Assembly: GCA_021804785.1 (NCBI GenBank)
Contig: JAJZGY010000015.1
Location: 1-42,977, forward strand
Length of the DNA: 42,977 nt
Source: Pseudomonadota bacterium
Lineage (GTDB): Bacteria; Pseudomonadota; Alphaproteobacteria; Micropepsales; Micropepsaceae
Direction: 5' to 3'
Shown one piece after another: positions 35,592 through 42,977 of the stretch. The notes beneath the pieces are model-generated. The model saw only the letters and a list, made by a program, of their open reading frames with translations. It did no database searches and had not been told where the DNA came from. Made by a program: the position numbers and the translations under genes. Each line of letters starts with the position of its first letter. The first letter of the stretch is position 1.

Positions 35592-36929
35592 TTGCCCCCT
35601 GTCCTTGGTGATGGTGCAGAGCCGCAGAAAGGCCGCGCGTGGGCCAGGGGCCTCAGCGTGCGCGGACTGGTCTTTCTTGCGGGAGCCGCCCTGCTCGGCC
35701 CGGCGCTGTCCGCCCACAACGCCGCCGGGCCCGCGCCGCGCCAAAGTAGTGCAGGACGGCGTCCGTCGCTCACCGACATTCCCGATCTGTCGCAGGCGGT
35801 CCCCGCCAGCAACTTCGCCACCTTGCCCTCCAGCGAGGCCCGCTACAGGGCGCTCGCGGGCGAAGTCAAAAAGGTCGGGCCCAGACTGAAGACGGCCCAG
35901 ACCGCCTCGGCGCGGCTCAAGGCGGAGACCGCAAACCTGCAGCAGAGGCTGATCGCAATGGCCGGGCGGGTACAGCAGCTCGAGGCGCTGAAAGCCCAAC
36001 TTGGAGAGCAGATCGCGGTACTCAGTGCGCGCCAGCAGCAGCTGGCGGCGCGCTTTGGCCGCGAGCGGGTGGAGGTCACAAGGCTCCTTGCACTCCTGGA
36101 ACGTCTGCAACACGACGCTCCGCCCGTGCTGGCGATCTCGGCCTCTGATGCGCTTGCTTCGGCGCGCCAGAACATGCTTCTGGGCGCCTCACTGCCCCGG
36201 CTCTATAGAGCGGCAGCCAGGCTTGCGCGTCAGCTCGACGCGGTGCGCGCGACGCAGGACGCACTCATCCGCCGGCGTGCCCGGAGCATGGCTACCTCGC
36301 GGGCTCTGCGCCAGGCCCGGGCCGGTCTTGATCAACTTCTCGCGACAAAGCAAAGCGAGTCCGATACCGCCCTCGCGCGCTATACAACACTGGCGGCGAA
36401 ATACGCTGTGATCGCCCGTCAGGCGGAGGATCTTGGCCAGTTTCTGAATAAGGTAGCTCTGTTGCGGGCCGCCGCGCGCCGGGATCCCGTCAAGGCCGCC
36501 CAAAGTCCGCCCCTGAGCTTTGTACCACACCGTGGCGCGCTGGCTTGGCCCGTGGTAGGTGAGATGGTCCGCGGCGCGATGCCCGGGGCCGGTGTTGGTG
36601 GAGCGCGGGCACCGGGGCTCAGCTTTCTCAGCGCAGCGGGCGCAGAGGTTGTTGCACCGGCCGATGGGCGGGTACTGTTCGCCGGTCCCTATCAGCGCAC
36701 GGGTCAAGTGTTGATCTTGGAATTGGGCGACGGCTACGATCTGGTGCTGGCTGGTTTGGGTAAGGTGAGTGTGCGCGTTGGTGATGGCGTGCTGACGGGA
36801 GAGCCCCTCGGCACCATGCCCAAAGGACGGGAGCACGATCCGCTCTATGTCGAATTACGTCATGGCAAGCGCGCGCTGAGCCCGCTGCCCTGGCTGGAAT
36901 CTGGTTTTCGGAAGGCGAAAAAATCATGA
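35592..36929 (+). CDS. EnvC-like murein hydrolase activator (degenerate LytM/M23)
   Basis: 445 residues from the TTG at 35592, with AAGGG ten bases upstream. Signal segment ~22-42, then a long coiled coil (~85-300), then a C-terminal LytM domain (~310-440). The zinc ligands of active M23 peptidases (HxxxD and HxH) are absent; the domain shows APADGRVLFAGPY, LGDGYDLVLAGL and YVELRHGKRALSPLPWL, the EnvC pattern. Such proteins do not cut murein but activate amidases at the septum under FtsEX control. FtsE and FtsX are also in this window. The stop overlaps ctpA by four bases. Confidence 0.9.
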   Translation: MPPVLGDGAEPQKGRAWARGLSVRGLVFLAGAALLGPALSAHNAAGPAPRQSSAGRRPSLTDIPDLSQAVPASNFATLPSSEARYRALAGEVKKVGPRLKTAQTASARLKAETANLQQRLIAMAGRVQQLEALKAQLGEQIAVLSARQQQLAARFGRERVEVTRLLALLERLQHDAPPVLAISASDALASARQNMLLGASLPRLYRAAARLARQLDAVRATQDALIRRRARSMATSRALRQARAGLDQLLATKQSESDTALARYTTLAAKYAVIARQAEDLGQFLNKVALLRAAARRDPVKAAQSPPLSFVPHRGALAWPVVGEMVRGAMPGAGVGGARAPGLSFLSAAGAEVVAPADGRVLFAGPYQRTGQVLILELGDGYDLVLAGLGKVSVRVGDGVLTGEPLGTMPKGREHDPLYVELRHGKRALSPLPWLESGFRKAKKS

Positions 36930-38248
36930 AGCGTATTTTGTTCGGTGGTGCCTGCATGGCGGTTGGATTTGCCGCAGCGCTGTGGCTGTTTCCGGTCGCC
37001 ATGGGCGCCAGCACCCACGATGCCTACCGCCAGCTAGATCTGTTTTCGGAGGCCTTTGAACGGGTGCACGCCGACTATGTCACGCCTGTTTCCGACAAGA
37101 AGCTGATCGACTACGCCATTCAGGGCATGGTCTCGTCGCTGGATCCGCATTCCGGGTACATGGATGCAAAGTCGTTTTCCGACATGCAGATTCAGACCCG
37201 CGGCCAGTTTGGCGGCCTTGGCATCGAAGTGACGATGCAGGATGGGCTGATCAAGGTGATCTCTCCGATCGATGGCACGCCTGCGGCGAAGGCCGGAATC
37301 AAACCGGGCGATTACATCGCGGCGATCAACGGCGTTCCCATCGAGGGCATGGATCTGAATGCGGCAATCGACAAGATGCGCGGTCCGGTGGGGTCCAAGA
37401 TTACCGTGACGATCTTGCGCCGTGGCATGAAGAAACCGTTTGACGTGACCATGACGCGCGCGATCGTGAAGGTCGACAGTGTGCGCTGGCATCGCGAAGG
37501 TGACATTGGCTATATCCGCCTGACGGCGTTCAACGAGCGCACGGATTCAGGTCTGCGCAAAGCGGTCGCATCCCTGAAGAAAGAGATCGGGCCGTCACGC
37601 ATCGAGGGCTACGTCCTTGATCTGCGCAACAATCCGGGAGGACTGCTCGATCAGGCCATTCGCGTCTCGGACGACATGCTCAACTCCGGCGAGATCGTTT
37701 CTACCCGTGGGCGGCATCCCGAGGACACCCAGCGCTTCGATGCCCATCCCGGCGACATCATGGACGGCAAGCCCATCATTGTGCTGATCAATGGCGGCAC
37801 GGCGAGCGCGGCAGAAATTGTCTCGGGTGCGCTTCAGGACAACAAGCGCGCCACCGTCATTGGCATGACCTCGTTCGGCAAGGGTTCGGTGCAGACCATT
37901 ATCCCGCTCGGCAATGGCGGGGGTGCCTTGCGGCTGACTACGGCGCGCTACTACACCCCCTCCGGCCATTCGATCCAAGATACGGGTATCCAGCCGGACA
38001 TTGCCGTTGCTGAATCCGACAAGGAGCTGCCGGCCATTGAGCGCCCGCATGAGGTCGACCTGCCGGGTCATCTCGCTGAACAAAATCCCGAGGAGGAGCA
38101 CGCGGTCCCGGTGATCCGCCCGGCCCCTGGCAAAACCTACAAGGACTTCCAGCTCGACTATGCGCTCGACCTGCTGCGCGGACGCAAGACGGTCTCCTTC
38201 GTCACCACCAAGCCGATGATGCTGAGCAAGCCGGCGCGGCAGGATTGA
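36926..38248 (+). CDS. ctpA: C-terminal processing protease (S41)
   Basis: 440 residues. Signal anchor ~4-28, PDZ domain (~95-165, FGGLGIEVTMQDG...AGIKPGDYI), then the S41 catalytic core with Ser294 in NGGTASAAE and Lys319 in FGKGSVQT, 25 residues apart as the family requires. The enzyme trims or degrades envelope proteins, in several bacteria murein hydrolases, from the C-terminus. The gene directly follows the EnvC-like activator (4-base overlap), supporting a role in cell-wall remodelling. A strong hairpin follows its stop. Confidence 0.96.
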   Translation: MKRILFGGACMAVGFAAALWLFPVAMGASTHDAYRQLDLFSEAFERVHADYVTPVSDKKLIDYAIQGMVSSLDPHSGYMDAKSFSDMQIQTRGQFGGLGIEVTMQDGLIKVISPIDGTPAAKAGIKPGDYIAAINGVPIEGMDLNAAIDKMRGPVGSKITVTILRRGMKKPFDVTMTRAIVKVDSVRWHREGDIGYIRLTAFNERTDSGLRKAVASLKKEIGPSRIEGYVLDLRNNPGGLLDQAIRVSDDMLNSGEIVSTRGRHPEDTQRFDAHPGDIMDGKPIIVLINGGTASAAEIVSGALQDNKRATVIGMTSFGKGSVQTIIPLGNGGGALRLTTARYYTPSGHSIQDTGIQPDIAVAESDKELPAIERPHEVDLPGHLAEQNPEEEHAVPVIRPAPGKTYKDFQLDYALDLLRGRKTVSFVTTKPMMLSKPARQD

Positions 38249-38266
38249 AGAAACAGGACGGCCGAC

Positions 38267-38293
38267 GGGAAGCGGGCTTCTGGCCCGCTTCCC
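38267..38293 (+). terminator. strong hairpin after ctpA
   Basis: GGGAAGCGGGC at 38267-38277 pairs perfectly with GCCCGCTTCCC at 38283-38293 around a five-base loop, 19 bases after the ctpA stop. There is no adjacent T-run; TTTTTT appears only ~35 bases later. It may end the gpmA-EnvC-ctpA transcript or protect its 3' end. Confidence 0.5.
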
Positions 38294-38407
38294 ACCGTCT
38301 GCTGGGCCGGTCGGAGATGGCGCAGCGATTTTTTGAAACCTGGCTGCAGGCTGGATGCACCAGGGGCTCTTAACTCCCCGGTAACCATACCGGCCTAGAA
38401 ACGGGGT

Positions 38408-39490
38408 ATGGCCTTGCGCAGTCAACACGAGGATGCGCCGTCGCAGCGCCGTGCTGGCGCCAGCAGCTTCGGTCATCCTCTGGCTCTGGCCTTTTTCGCC
38501 ACGATCGCCGCTCTGGGCGCGCTTCTGCTGGCCATCGCCCTGTTCGGGCGTCCGCCCGCACAGCCACTGGCCCGCATCACCCTCACGCTGGCGCCGCAGG
38601 CGGTGGCGCCGGTACCGGCGCCTGCGCTTCCAGCCGTGGTCACGCCGGCGTCATCGACCGTGCCCCTGCCGCCCGCGCCCACCGCACCCGTCTATGCTGG
38701 CAGGGCACTGATCCTCGATCCGGCGCTGATCGAAAACACGCCCGAAGGTCCTTTGCCAAGAATTGCTCCCGACGGGCGCAGTCCTCTTGACGCCTATGCG
38801 CCAGCGTTCAGGGCTGGCCGCGGCATCAAGATTGCTGTTGTCATTACCGGGCTTGGCCTTGACGGACCGGCGACCAAGGCTGCCATCGACGAGCTGCCGC
38901 CGGCAGTGACCTTGGCCTTTGCCCCCTATGGGGACAGGCTCGGCCATTGGCTGCGTCTGGCGCGGCGCAAGGGCCATGAGGTGCTTCTTGAGGTCCCGAT
39001 GGAGCCGCGGAATTTTCCCGACAGCGACGCCGGCCCCCACTCCTTGCGCCCCAGCCTCAGCGCCGATGACAATCTTGCCCGCCTCAAATGGGCCCTGACC
39101 CGGGTGAGCGGCTATGTTGGCGTCACCAATCTGATGGGGGGGCGCTTTCTGGCCGAACCTCTTGCCTTGGAGCCGGTGCTGAGTTTTCTGGCTGCTCGCG
39201 GGCTGATGTTTTTTGACAGTTCCAGACATGCACTGGCGCAAAATGTGGCCCGCGAGCTCAATGCGCCCTACTCCCGCAGTGACCTGCGGCTTGATGCGGT
39301 GGCTGCGCCGGCGGCCATCGACCAGCGTCTGACGGAACTGGAAGGCCTCGCCCGCCATGCGGGTGAAGCGGTGGGCACCGGTTCGCTCCATCCTGTGACC
39401 CTGGCGCACATTTCCGCCTGGGCCCGGGGCCTGCGCGGACGGGGCTTTGTTCTCGTGCCTGTATCAGCCATAGTTAGGTTGAAGCCCTGA
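38408..39490 (+). CDS. YibQ-like divergent polysaccharide deacetylase
   Basis: 360 residues. A cytoplasmic N-terminal tail, one membrane helix (~28-50, LAFFATIAALGALLLAIALF), a proline/alanine-rich linker, and a C-terminal domain (~135-355) of the divergent deacetylase fold: IKIAVVITGLGLDG, VTLAFAPYGD, GHEVLLEVPMEP, LMGGRF and FFDSS. The family lacks the usual metal triad of NodB deacetylases. It is usually encoded between ctpA and rppH, as here. The exact reaction is not known; an envelope polysaccharide or peptidoglycan role is likely. Confidence 0.88.
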   Translation: MALRSQHEDAPSQRRAGASSFGHPLALAFFATIAALGALLLAIALFGRPPAQPLARITLTLAPQAVAPVPAPALPAVVTPASSTVPLPPAPTAPVYAGRALILDPALIENTPEGPLPRIAPDGRSPLDAYAPAFRAGRGIKIAVVITGLGLDGPATKAAIDELPPAVTLAFAPYGDRLGHWLRLARRKGHEVLLEVPMEPRNFPDSDAGPHSLRPSLSADDNLARLKWALTRVSGYVGVTNLMGGRFLAEPLALEPVLSFLAARGLMFFDSSRHALAQNVARELNAPYSRSDLRLDAVAAPAAIDQRLTELEGLARHAGEAVGTGSLHPVTLAHISAWARGLRGRGFVLVPVSAIVRLKP

Positions 39491-39503
39491 ACAGACGGCC
39501 TTG

Positions 39504-40016
39504 ATGTCCCGCCATCCCACTCGCTCCGGACACATGTTGCGCCACGAAGATCTGCCTTATCGGCCCTGTGTGGGCATCATGCTGATCAATCGTGAGGGGC
39601 TCGTGTTTGTCGGCCGGCGTATCGAACAGACAGTCGAAGGCTGGCAAATGCCGCAAGGGGGCATCGATGACGGCGAAAGTCCGCACGCGGCAGCGCTGCG
39701 CGAGTTGAAGGAAGAGATCGGTACCGACAAGGCCGAGGTGTTGCGCGAGCATCCTGACTGGATCTGCTACGATCTGCCGGTGCATCTGCTCGGAGTGGCC
39801 CTGCATGGACGCTATCGCGGGCAGCGGCAAAAATGGCTGGCGCTGCGTTTTACCGGTGAGGACAGCGACATCAATGTGGCTACGCAGTTGCCTGAATTCG
39901 CCGAGTGGAAATGGCTGGCCATGGAGGCGTTGCCGCGGCTCATCGTGCCGTTCAAGCGTGACACCTATAACCAGGTGATCGCGGCGTTTCAGGATCTTGC
40001 CTTCGCCCGGCCATGA
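39504..40016 (+). CDS. rppH: RNA pyrophosphohydrolase
   Basis: 170 residues from the ATG at 39504 (a TTG directly before it is in frame). The N-terminal PYRPCVGIMLINREG and the full Nudix box GGIDDGESPHAAALRELKEEIGT (52-74, written here as the family pattern Gx5Ex7REUxEExGU) are present, with the RQKWLALRFTG segment typical of RppH. The enzyme removes pyrophosphate from the 5' end of mRNA, opening it to RNase E. The stop overlaps the hydrolase start by four bases. Confidence 0.93.
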   Translation: MSRHPTRSGHMLRHEDLPYRPCVGIMLINREGLVFVGRRIEQTVEGWQMPQGGIDDGESPHAAALRELKEEIGTDKAEVLREHPDWICYDLPVHLLGVALHGRYRGQRQKWLALRFTGEDSDINVATQLPEFAEWKWLAMEALPRLIVPFKRDTYNQVIAAFQDLAFARP

Positions 40017-40816
40017 GCGCAGCCAAACCGCCTGTCGTCATGATTCACGGCGCCTTCTGCGGCAGCTGGGTCTTTGAGGGTTGGGCTCGGTGCTTTCGCG
40101 ATGCCGGCTATACTGTGCTGACCCCGGATCTGCGCCATCATGGGGCAGCCGCCGACCACGCTGCGCTCGGCAGGCTCGGCATCCTTGATTATGCTGAGGA
40201 TCTTGGCCAGCTGATTGACGGGCTCGGGGATCTGCCGGTGATCATTGGCCACTCGATGGGCGGGTTATTGGCGCAGATGCTGGCCGCCCGCGGCAAGGCC
40301 CGCGCGCTCGTCCTTCTGGCGCCAGCTGCATCCTGGGGCGTGTGGCCATCCAGCCTGTTCGAGCTCGCGGGTGCGCAAGCACTATTTCTGGCAGGCGACT
40401 TCTGGCACCGGCCGATACGTCCGGACCGTTGGCTGGCGTCCTGTGGACTGGACAGCCTTGATCCAGAGCAGCGCGCGCGCGCGCTGTCGCGTCTGGTTCC
40501 TGAATCCGGTCTTGCCATGTTCGAAATTCTGCATTGGCCGTTCGATTTGTCGCGTGCCTCCCTTGTGGATGCGCGTCAGGTTGTCTGCCCGATCATGTGT
40601 GTGGCTGGCGGCAAGGATCCGATCACGCCTTCGGGTACCGTGCGCCGCATCGCGCGGCGCTATCGCGGACGCGCGCAGTATCGGGAACTGAGGGATGCGT
40701 CCCATTGGCTGCTTCTCGAGCATGGCTGGGAGAAGCTGGTGTCACAGACCCTGTTCTGGTTGAGCCGGCTTCATGAGGACGCAGATGCGCCGCAGCCGGA
40801 TGGACGCACGACTTAG
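40013..40816 (+). CDS. alpha/beta hydrolase
   Basis: 267 residues with a standard alpha/beta-hydrolase fold: oxyanion loop HGAFCGSW near the N-terminus, nucleophile elbow IGHSMGG (serine ~82), acid in AGGKDPITP and histidine in DASHWLLLEHGWE. No signal peptide, so cytoplasmic. The substrate is unknown; the family includes esterases, lipases and C-C hydrolases. It overlaps rppH by four bases and is convergent with cckA, 11 bases away, with no visible terminator between. Confidence 0.9.
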   Translation: MSAAKPPVVMIHGAFCGSWVFEGWARCFRDAGYTVLTPDLRHHGAAADHAALGRLGILDYAEDLGQLIDGLGDLPVIIGHSMGGLLAQMLAARGKARALVLLAPAASWGVWPSSLFELAGAQALFLAGDFWHRPIRPDRWLASCGLDSLDPEQRARALSRLVPESGLAMFEILHWPFDLSRASLVDARQVVCPIMCVAGGKDPITPSGTVRRIARRYRGRAQYRELRDASHWLLLEHGWEKLVSQTLFWLSRLHEDADAPQPDGRTT

Positions 40817-40827
40817 GCGTGTTCGTT

Positions 40828-42882
40828 CTATGCCGGCAAAGACAGCACTTCCTTGACCTTCGCGGCAAGCTGCTTGAGGCCGAAGGGCTTGGGCAGGAAG
40901 TGAAGATTGGCGGCGTTTTCTTCATTGCGACGGAAGGCCTCTTCGGCATAGCCCGACATGAAGATGACGCGGATATCGGGCTTGAGACGCTTGACTGCGC
41001 GCACCAAAGTCGGTCCATCCATGTTGGGCATCACGACATCGGTGATCAGCAGATGGATGATGCCGGAGCGCTTTCTGACGATTTCCAGGGCCTCTTCGCC
41101 ACCCACCGCCTCCAGCACCTCATAGCCCCGCATGCGTAAAGCCCGGGCGGCAAAACTGCGTACCGCATCTTCATCCTCGACGAGCAGGATGGTGTCGGCA
41201 CCGGTGACGTCGGCCGGAGCGGTGGCGGCTGCTACCGGCGCCGGGGCTTCACCTGTAAAGCGGGGCAGGAAAACTCGAAAGCAGGTTCCCTTGCCAAGTT
41301 CGGAGGTAACCGAGATGAAGCCGCCGGTCTGCTTGACGATGCCATAGACTGTGGCCAGTCCAAGGCCGGTGCCTTGTCCAGTCGGCTTGGTGGTGAAGAA
41401 CGGGTCAAAGATCTTGCCCAGATGTTCGGGGGTGATGCCAGTTCCGGTATCGGCAACGTCGATGCGCACATATTCGCCGGGGGGCATCACCCCGGTGCCC
41501 ATCGCCACCGCCTTGGTGACAGTTTCGTTGCAGGTGCGGATGGTCACCGTACCGCCCTTAGGCATGGCATCGCGGGCATTGACGACAAGATTGATGATTG
41601 CGTTGGAGATCTGGGTTTCGTCGGCATGAACGGGCCACAGCTCGGAGCTGTGTTCGAGCTTCAGTTCGATGCCTTCGCGCAGCAGTCGGCGCAGCATGAC
41701 CGCGACTTCGCCGAGGACATCGCGCAGAGACAGAAGTTTGGGCTGCAGGGTCTGCTTGCGCGAGAAGGCGAGAAGCTGGCTGACGAGGGCCGCGGCGCGC
41801 AAGGCATTCTGATGGATTTCGTTGATCTCGTTGAACGAGGGATCACCGGCGCTGTGGCGCATCATCAAAAGTTCCGAACTGCCGATGATGACGGTCAGGT
41901 GGTTGTTGAAGTCATGAGCCACGCCACCTGCCAGCTGCCCGACGGCCTCCATCTTCTGACTTTGCGCGAAGCGCAGTTCGAGGGCCTTTTGCTGCGAAAT
42001 GTCGATCAGATAGAGCGTGACATGGCCTTCGTCCTGGCGACAGGCGAACAGTTCACCCATGCGTTCGTGCTGACCGGCCACGCGGATTTCGGTTGGCGCA
42101 GGGCGGGTGTCGCCAGCCAGGGCGGTGGCGAGGAGAGTGCGCACCGCGCCCTGGTCGGCCGGCTCGACCAGGGCCTCGAGGCCACGGCCATCCACAGCGC
42201 TGCCAAAAAAGGCATGAAACGCTGCATTGCTGGCGCGGATAACGCCATCGGCACTGGCTTGCGCCATTCCGATCGGGGCATCGGCAAAAAGGCTTGTGGG
42301 GGGGCTGGGGGCCGGTGCCTCGACGCGCGGCGAGGTGGCGGTGATGGCAGCAAGGCTCGGGGTGAACCACCACGCTGTACGCCCACCTTTAAGGGGGCGC
42401 ACCGCCGCCAGAAGATGCAGGCCGGGGGCAAGTTCGAAGCTCTCTTCGCCGGCCTCACCTTGGGCGGCCTTGCGGCTCAGCCGGTAAAGCACGGCCGCCG
42501 AGGCGTCCTGGACAAGCGCCAGCTCCGGAGGGGCGGGTACGGCGTCCGGGACACAGCCGATCATGGTACGATAGGCGAGGTTGCAATCGCCCACGCTGCC
42601 ATCGGCAGCGGTGATTGCCCAGGCGACATTGGCGCGTGCGGCAGCCGCAGCGATCTGATGGCTGCTGTCCGCGGCAAAGCGGTCTTCGGTCCAGAGCCGA
42701 AAGAGAAAAAAGCCCGCCAGCATGCCTACGGCAGTGGCAAGGCCAAAACCTGCCCAGCTCGCTGCATGTGGGGCGCCAACGCCAAGCGCTGCGGCCAGCA
42801 GAGCGACCAGCACGAGCACGAGTACAAGATAGCGCCACCCGCCAGGCGGCACGGGGAAATTGCCGAGAACGCGATTCGCCAT
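40828..42882 (-). CDS. cckA: CckA-type hybrid sensor histidine kinase
   Basis: 684 residues from the second of two adjacent ATGs; GGAG lies five bases before it and only two before the first. Two membrane helices (~18-35, ~42-63), two PAS-like domains (~80-175 and ~195-300), HisKA with the phosphorylated histidine in [15 protein letters not shown] (~323), HATPase with [14 protein letters not shown] and [13 protein letters not shown], and a receiver domain with its aspartate in [11 protein letters not shown] (~610). In Alphaproteobacteria CckA feeds phosphate through ChpT to CtrA to control the cell cycle and, often, motility. The flagellar genes in the window are plausible CtrA targets, but that is inference. 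Confidence 0.92.
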   Translation of the reverse strand: MANRVLGNFPVPPGGWRYLVLVLVLVALLAAALGVGAPHAASWAGFGLATAVGMLAGFFLFRLWTEDRFAADSSHQIAAAAARANVAWAITAADGSVGDCNLAYRTMIGCVPDAVPAPPELALVQDASAAVLYRLSRKAAQGEAGEESFELAPGLHLLAAVRPLKGGRTAWWFTPSLAAITATSPRVEAPAPSPPTSLFADAPIGMAQASADGVIRASNAAFHAFFGSAVDGRGLEALVEPADQGAVRTLLATALAGDTRPAPTEIRVAGQHERMGELFACRQDEGHVTLYLIDISQQKALELRFAQSQKMEAVGQLAGGVAHDFNNHLTVIIGSSELLMMRHSAGDPSFNEINEIHQNALRAAALVSQLLAFSRKQTLQPKLLSLRDVLGEVAVMLRRLLREGIELKLEHSSELWPVHADETQISNAIINLVVNARDAMPKGGTVTIRTCNETVTKAVAMGTGVMPPGEYVRIDVADTGTGITPEHLGKIFDPFFTTKPTGQGTGLGLATVYGIVKQTGGFISVTSELGKGTCFRVFLPRFTGEAPAPVAAATAPADVTGADTILLVEDEDAVRSFAARALRMRGYEVLEAVGGEEALEIVRKRSGIIHLLITDVVMPNMDGPTLVRAVKRLKPDIRVIFMSGYAEEAFRRNEENAANLHFLPKPFGLKQLAAKVKEVLSLPA

Positions 42883-42977
42883 CATGGCTCCAGCTTATCC
42901 GGTTTGGGCTTCGGGTGCTGTGGTTTCGTTCAAGGACCAAGGCGGAGATCGGCAATGGGCGCAAATGCCAGGCGTCG

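Noticed and set aside
42930-42977. possible C-terminal end of a gene entering from the right edge (minus strand, RRLAFAPIADLRLGP then stop)
   Set aside because: Only 15 residues are visible; this is too short to distinguish from chance.

Overview
The window looks like chromosome of an alphaproteobacterium with high-GC coding regions. The evidence is the gene orders hemC-hemD-COG4223 (mitofilin-like)-HemY-like, lipoprotein-leuS-lptE-holA, ftsE-ftsX-ydcF-plsC and EnvC-like-ctpA-YibQ-rppH, together with a CckA-type hybrid kinase, a class II (B12-dependent) ribonucleotide reductase and a GTTC-N7-GTTC type LexA box. I cannot fix the order; a Rhodospirillales- or Micropepsales-like organism is a guess. 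No tRNA, rRNA, CRISPR array, transposase or phage gene was found.

Layout. Positions 1-5500 are loosely packed and look accessory: the 3' end of an exostosin-like glycosyltransferase, a membrane receptor with a GAF domain but no output domain (minus), a secreted amidohydrolase, a small membrane protein broken by two frameshifts, and two gene-free stretches of 400-500 bases. Positions 5500-9220 hold a pirin, a Baeyer-Villiger monooxygenase with the 4-hydroxyacetophenone type N-terminal extension, and a DUF3576 lipoprotein. Positions 9276-15734 are a dense plus-strand run: leuS, lptE and holA with 4-base overlaps, then hisF, a CHAD protein and a PaaI-like thioesterase. Positions 15781-20330 are a minus-strand haem operon whose last gene ends in a 15-bp tandem repeat. 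tsaD diverges from it, followed by an overlooked 44-residue membrane protein and xth. Then come a phosphoribosyltransferase and a zinc-ribbon protein (minus), and ftsE-ftsX-ydcF-plsC (plus).

The most notable locus is nrdJ (27307-30702). Its reductase is interrupted by a 365-residue intein placed exactly before the catalytic cysteine, and a perfect alphaproteobacterial LexA box lies 70 bases upstream. The intein keeps its splicing residues and one of two LAGLIDADG catalytic aspartates; the second is serine, so the endonuclease is probably dead.

Positions 31129-32596 hold a DUF2125 protein and an unrecognised coiled-coil, glycine-tailed protein. A flagellar minus-strand cluster follows (flgI, rod-binding protein, FlgN/FlbY-like). 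Then comes a plus-strand block for glycolysis, envelope and RNA turnover (gpmA, EnvC-like, ctpA, YibQ-like deacetylase, rppH, alpha/beta hydrolase), and finally cckA (minus). Many genes overlap by 1-10 bases, so translational coupling is common. Several genes start at TTG (tsaD, gpmA, the EnvC-like gene), which makes their starts easy to misplace.
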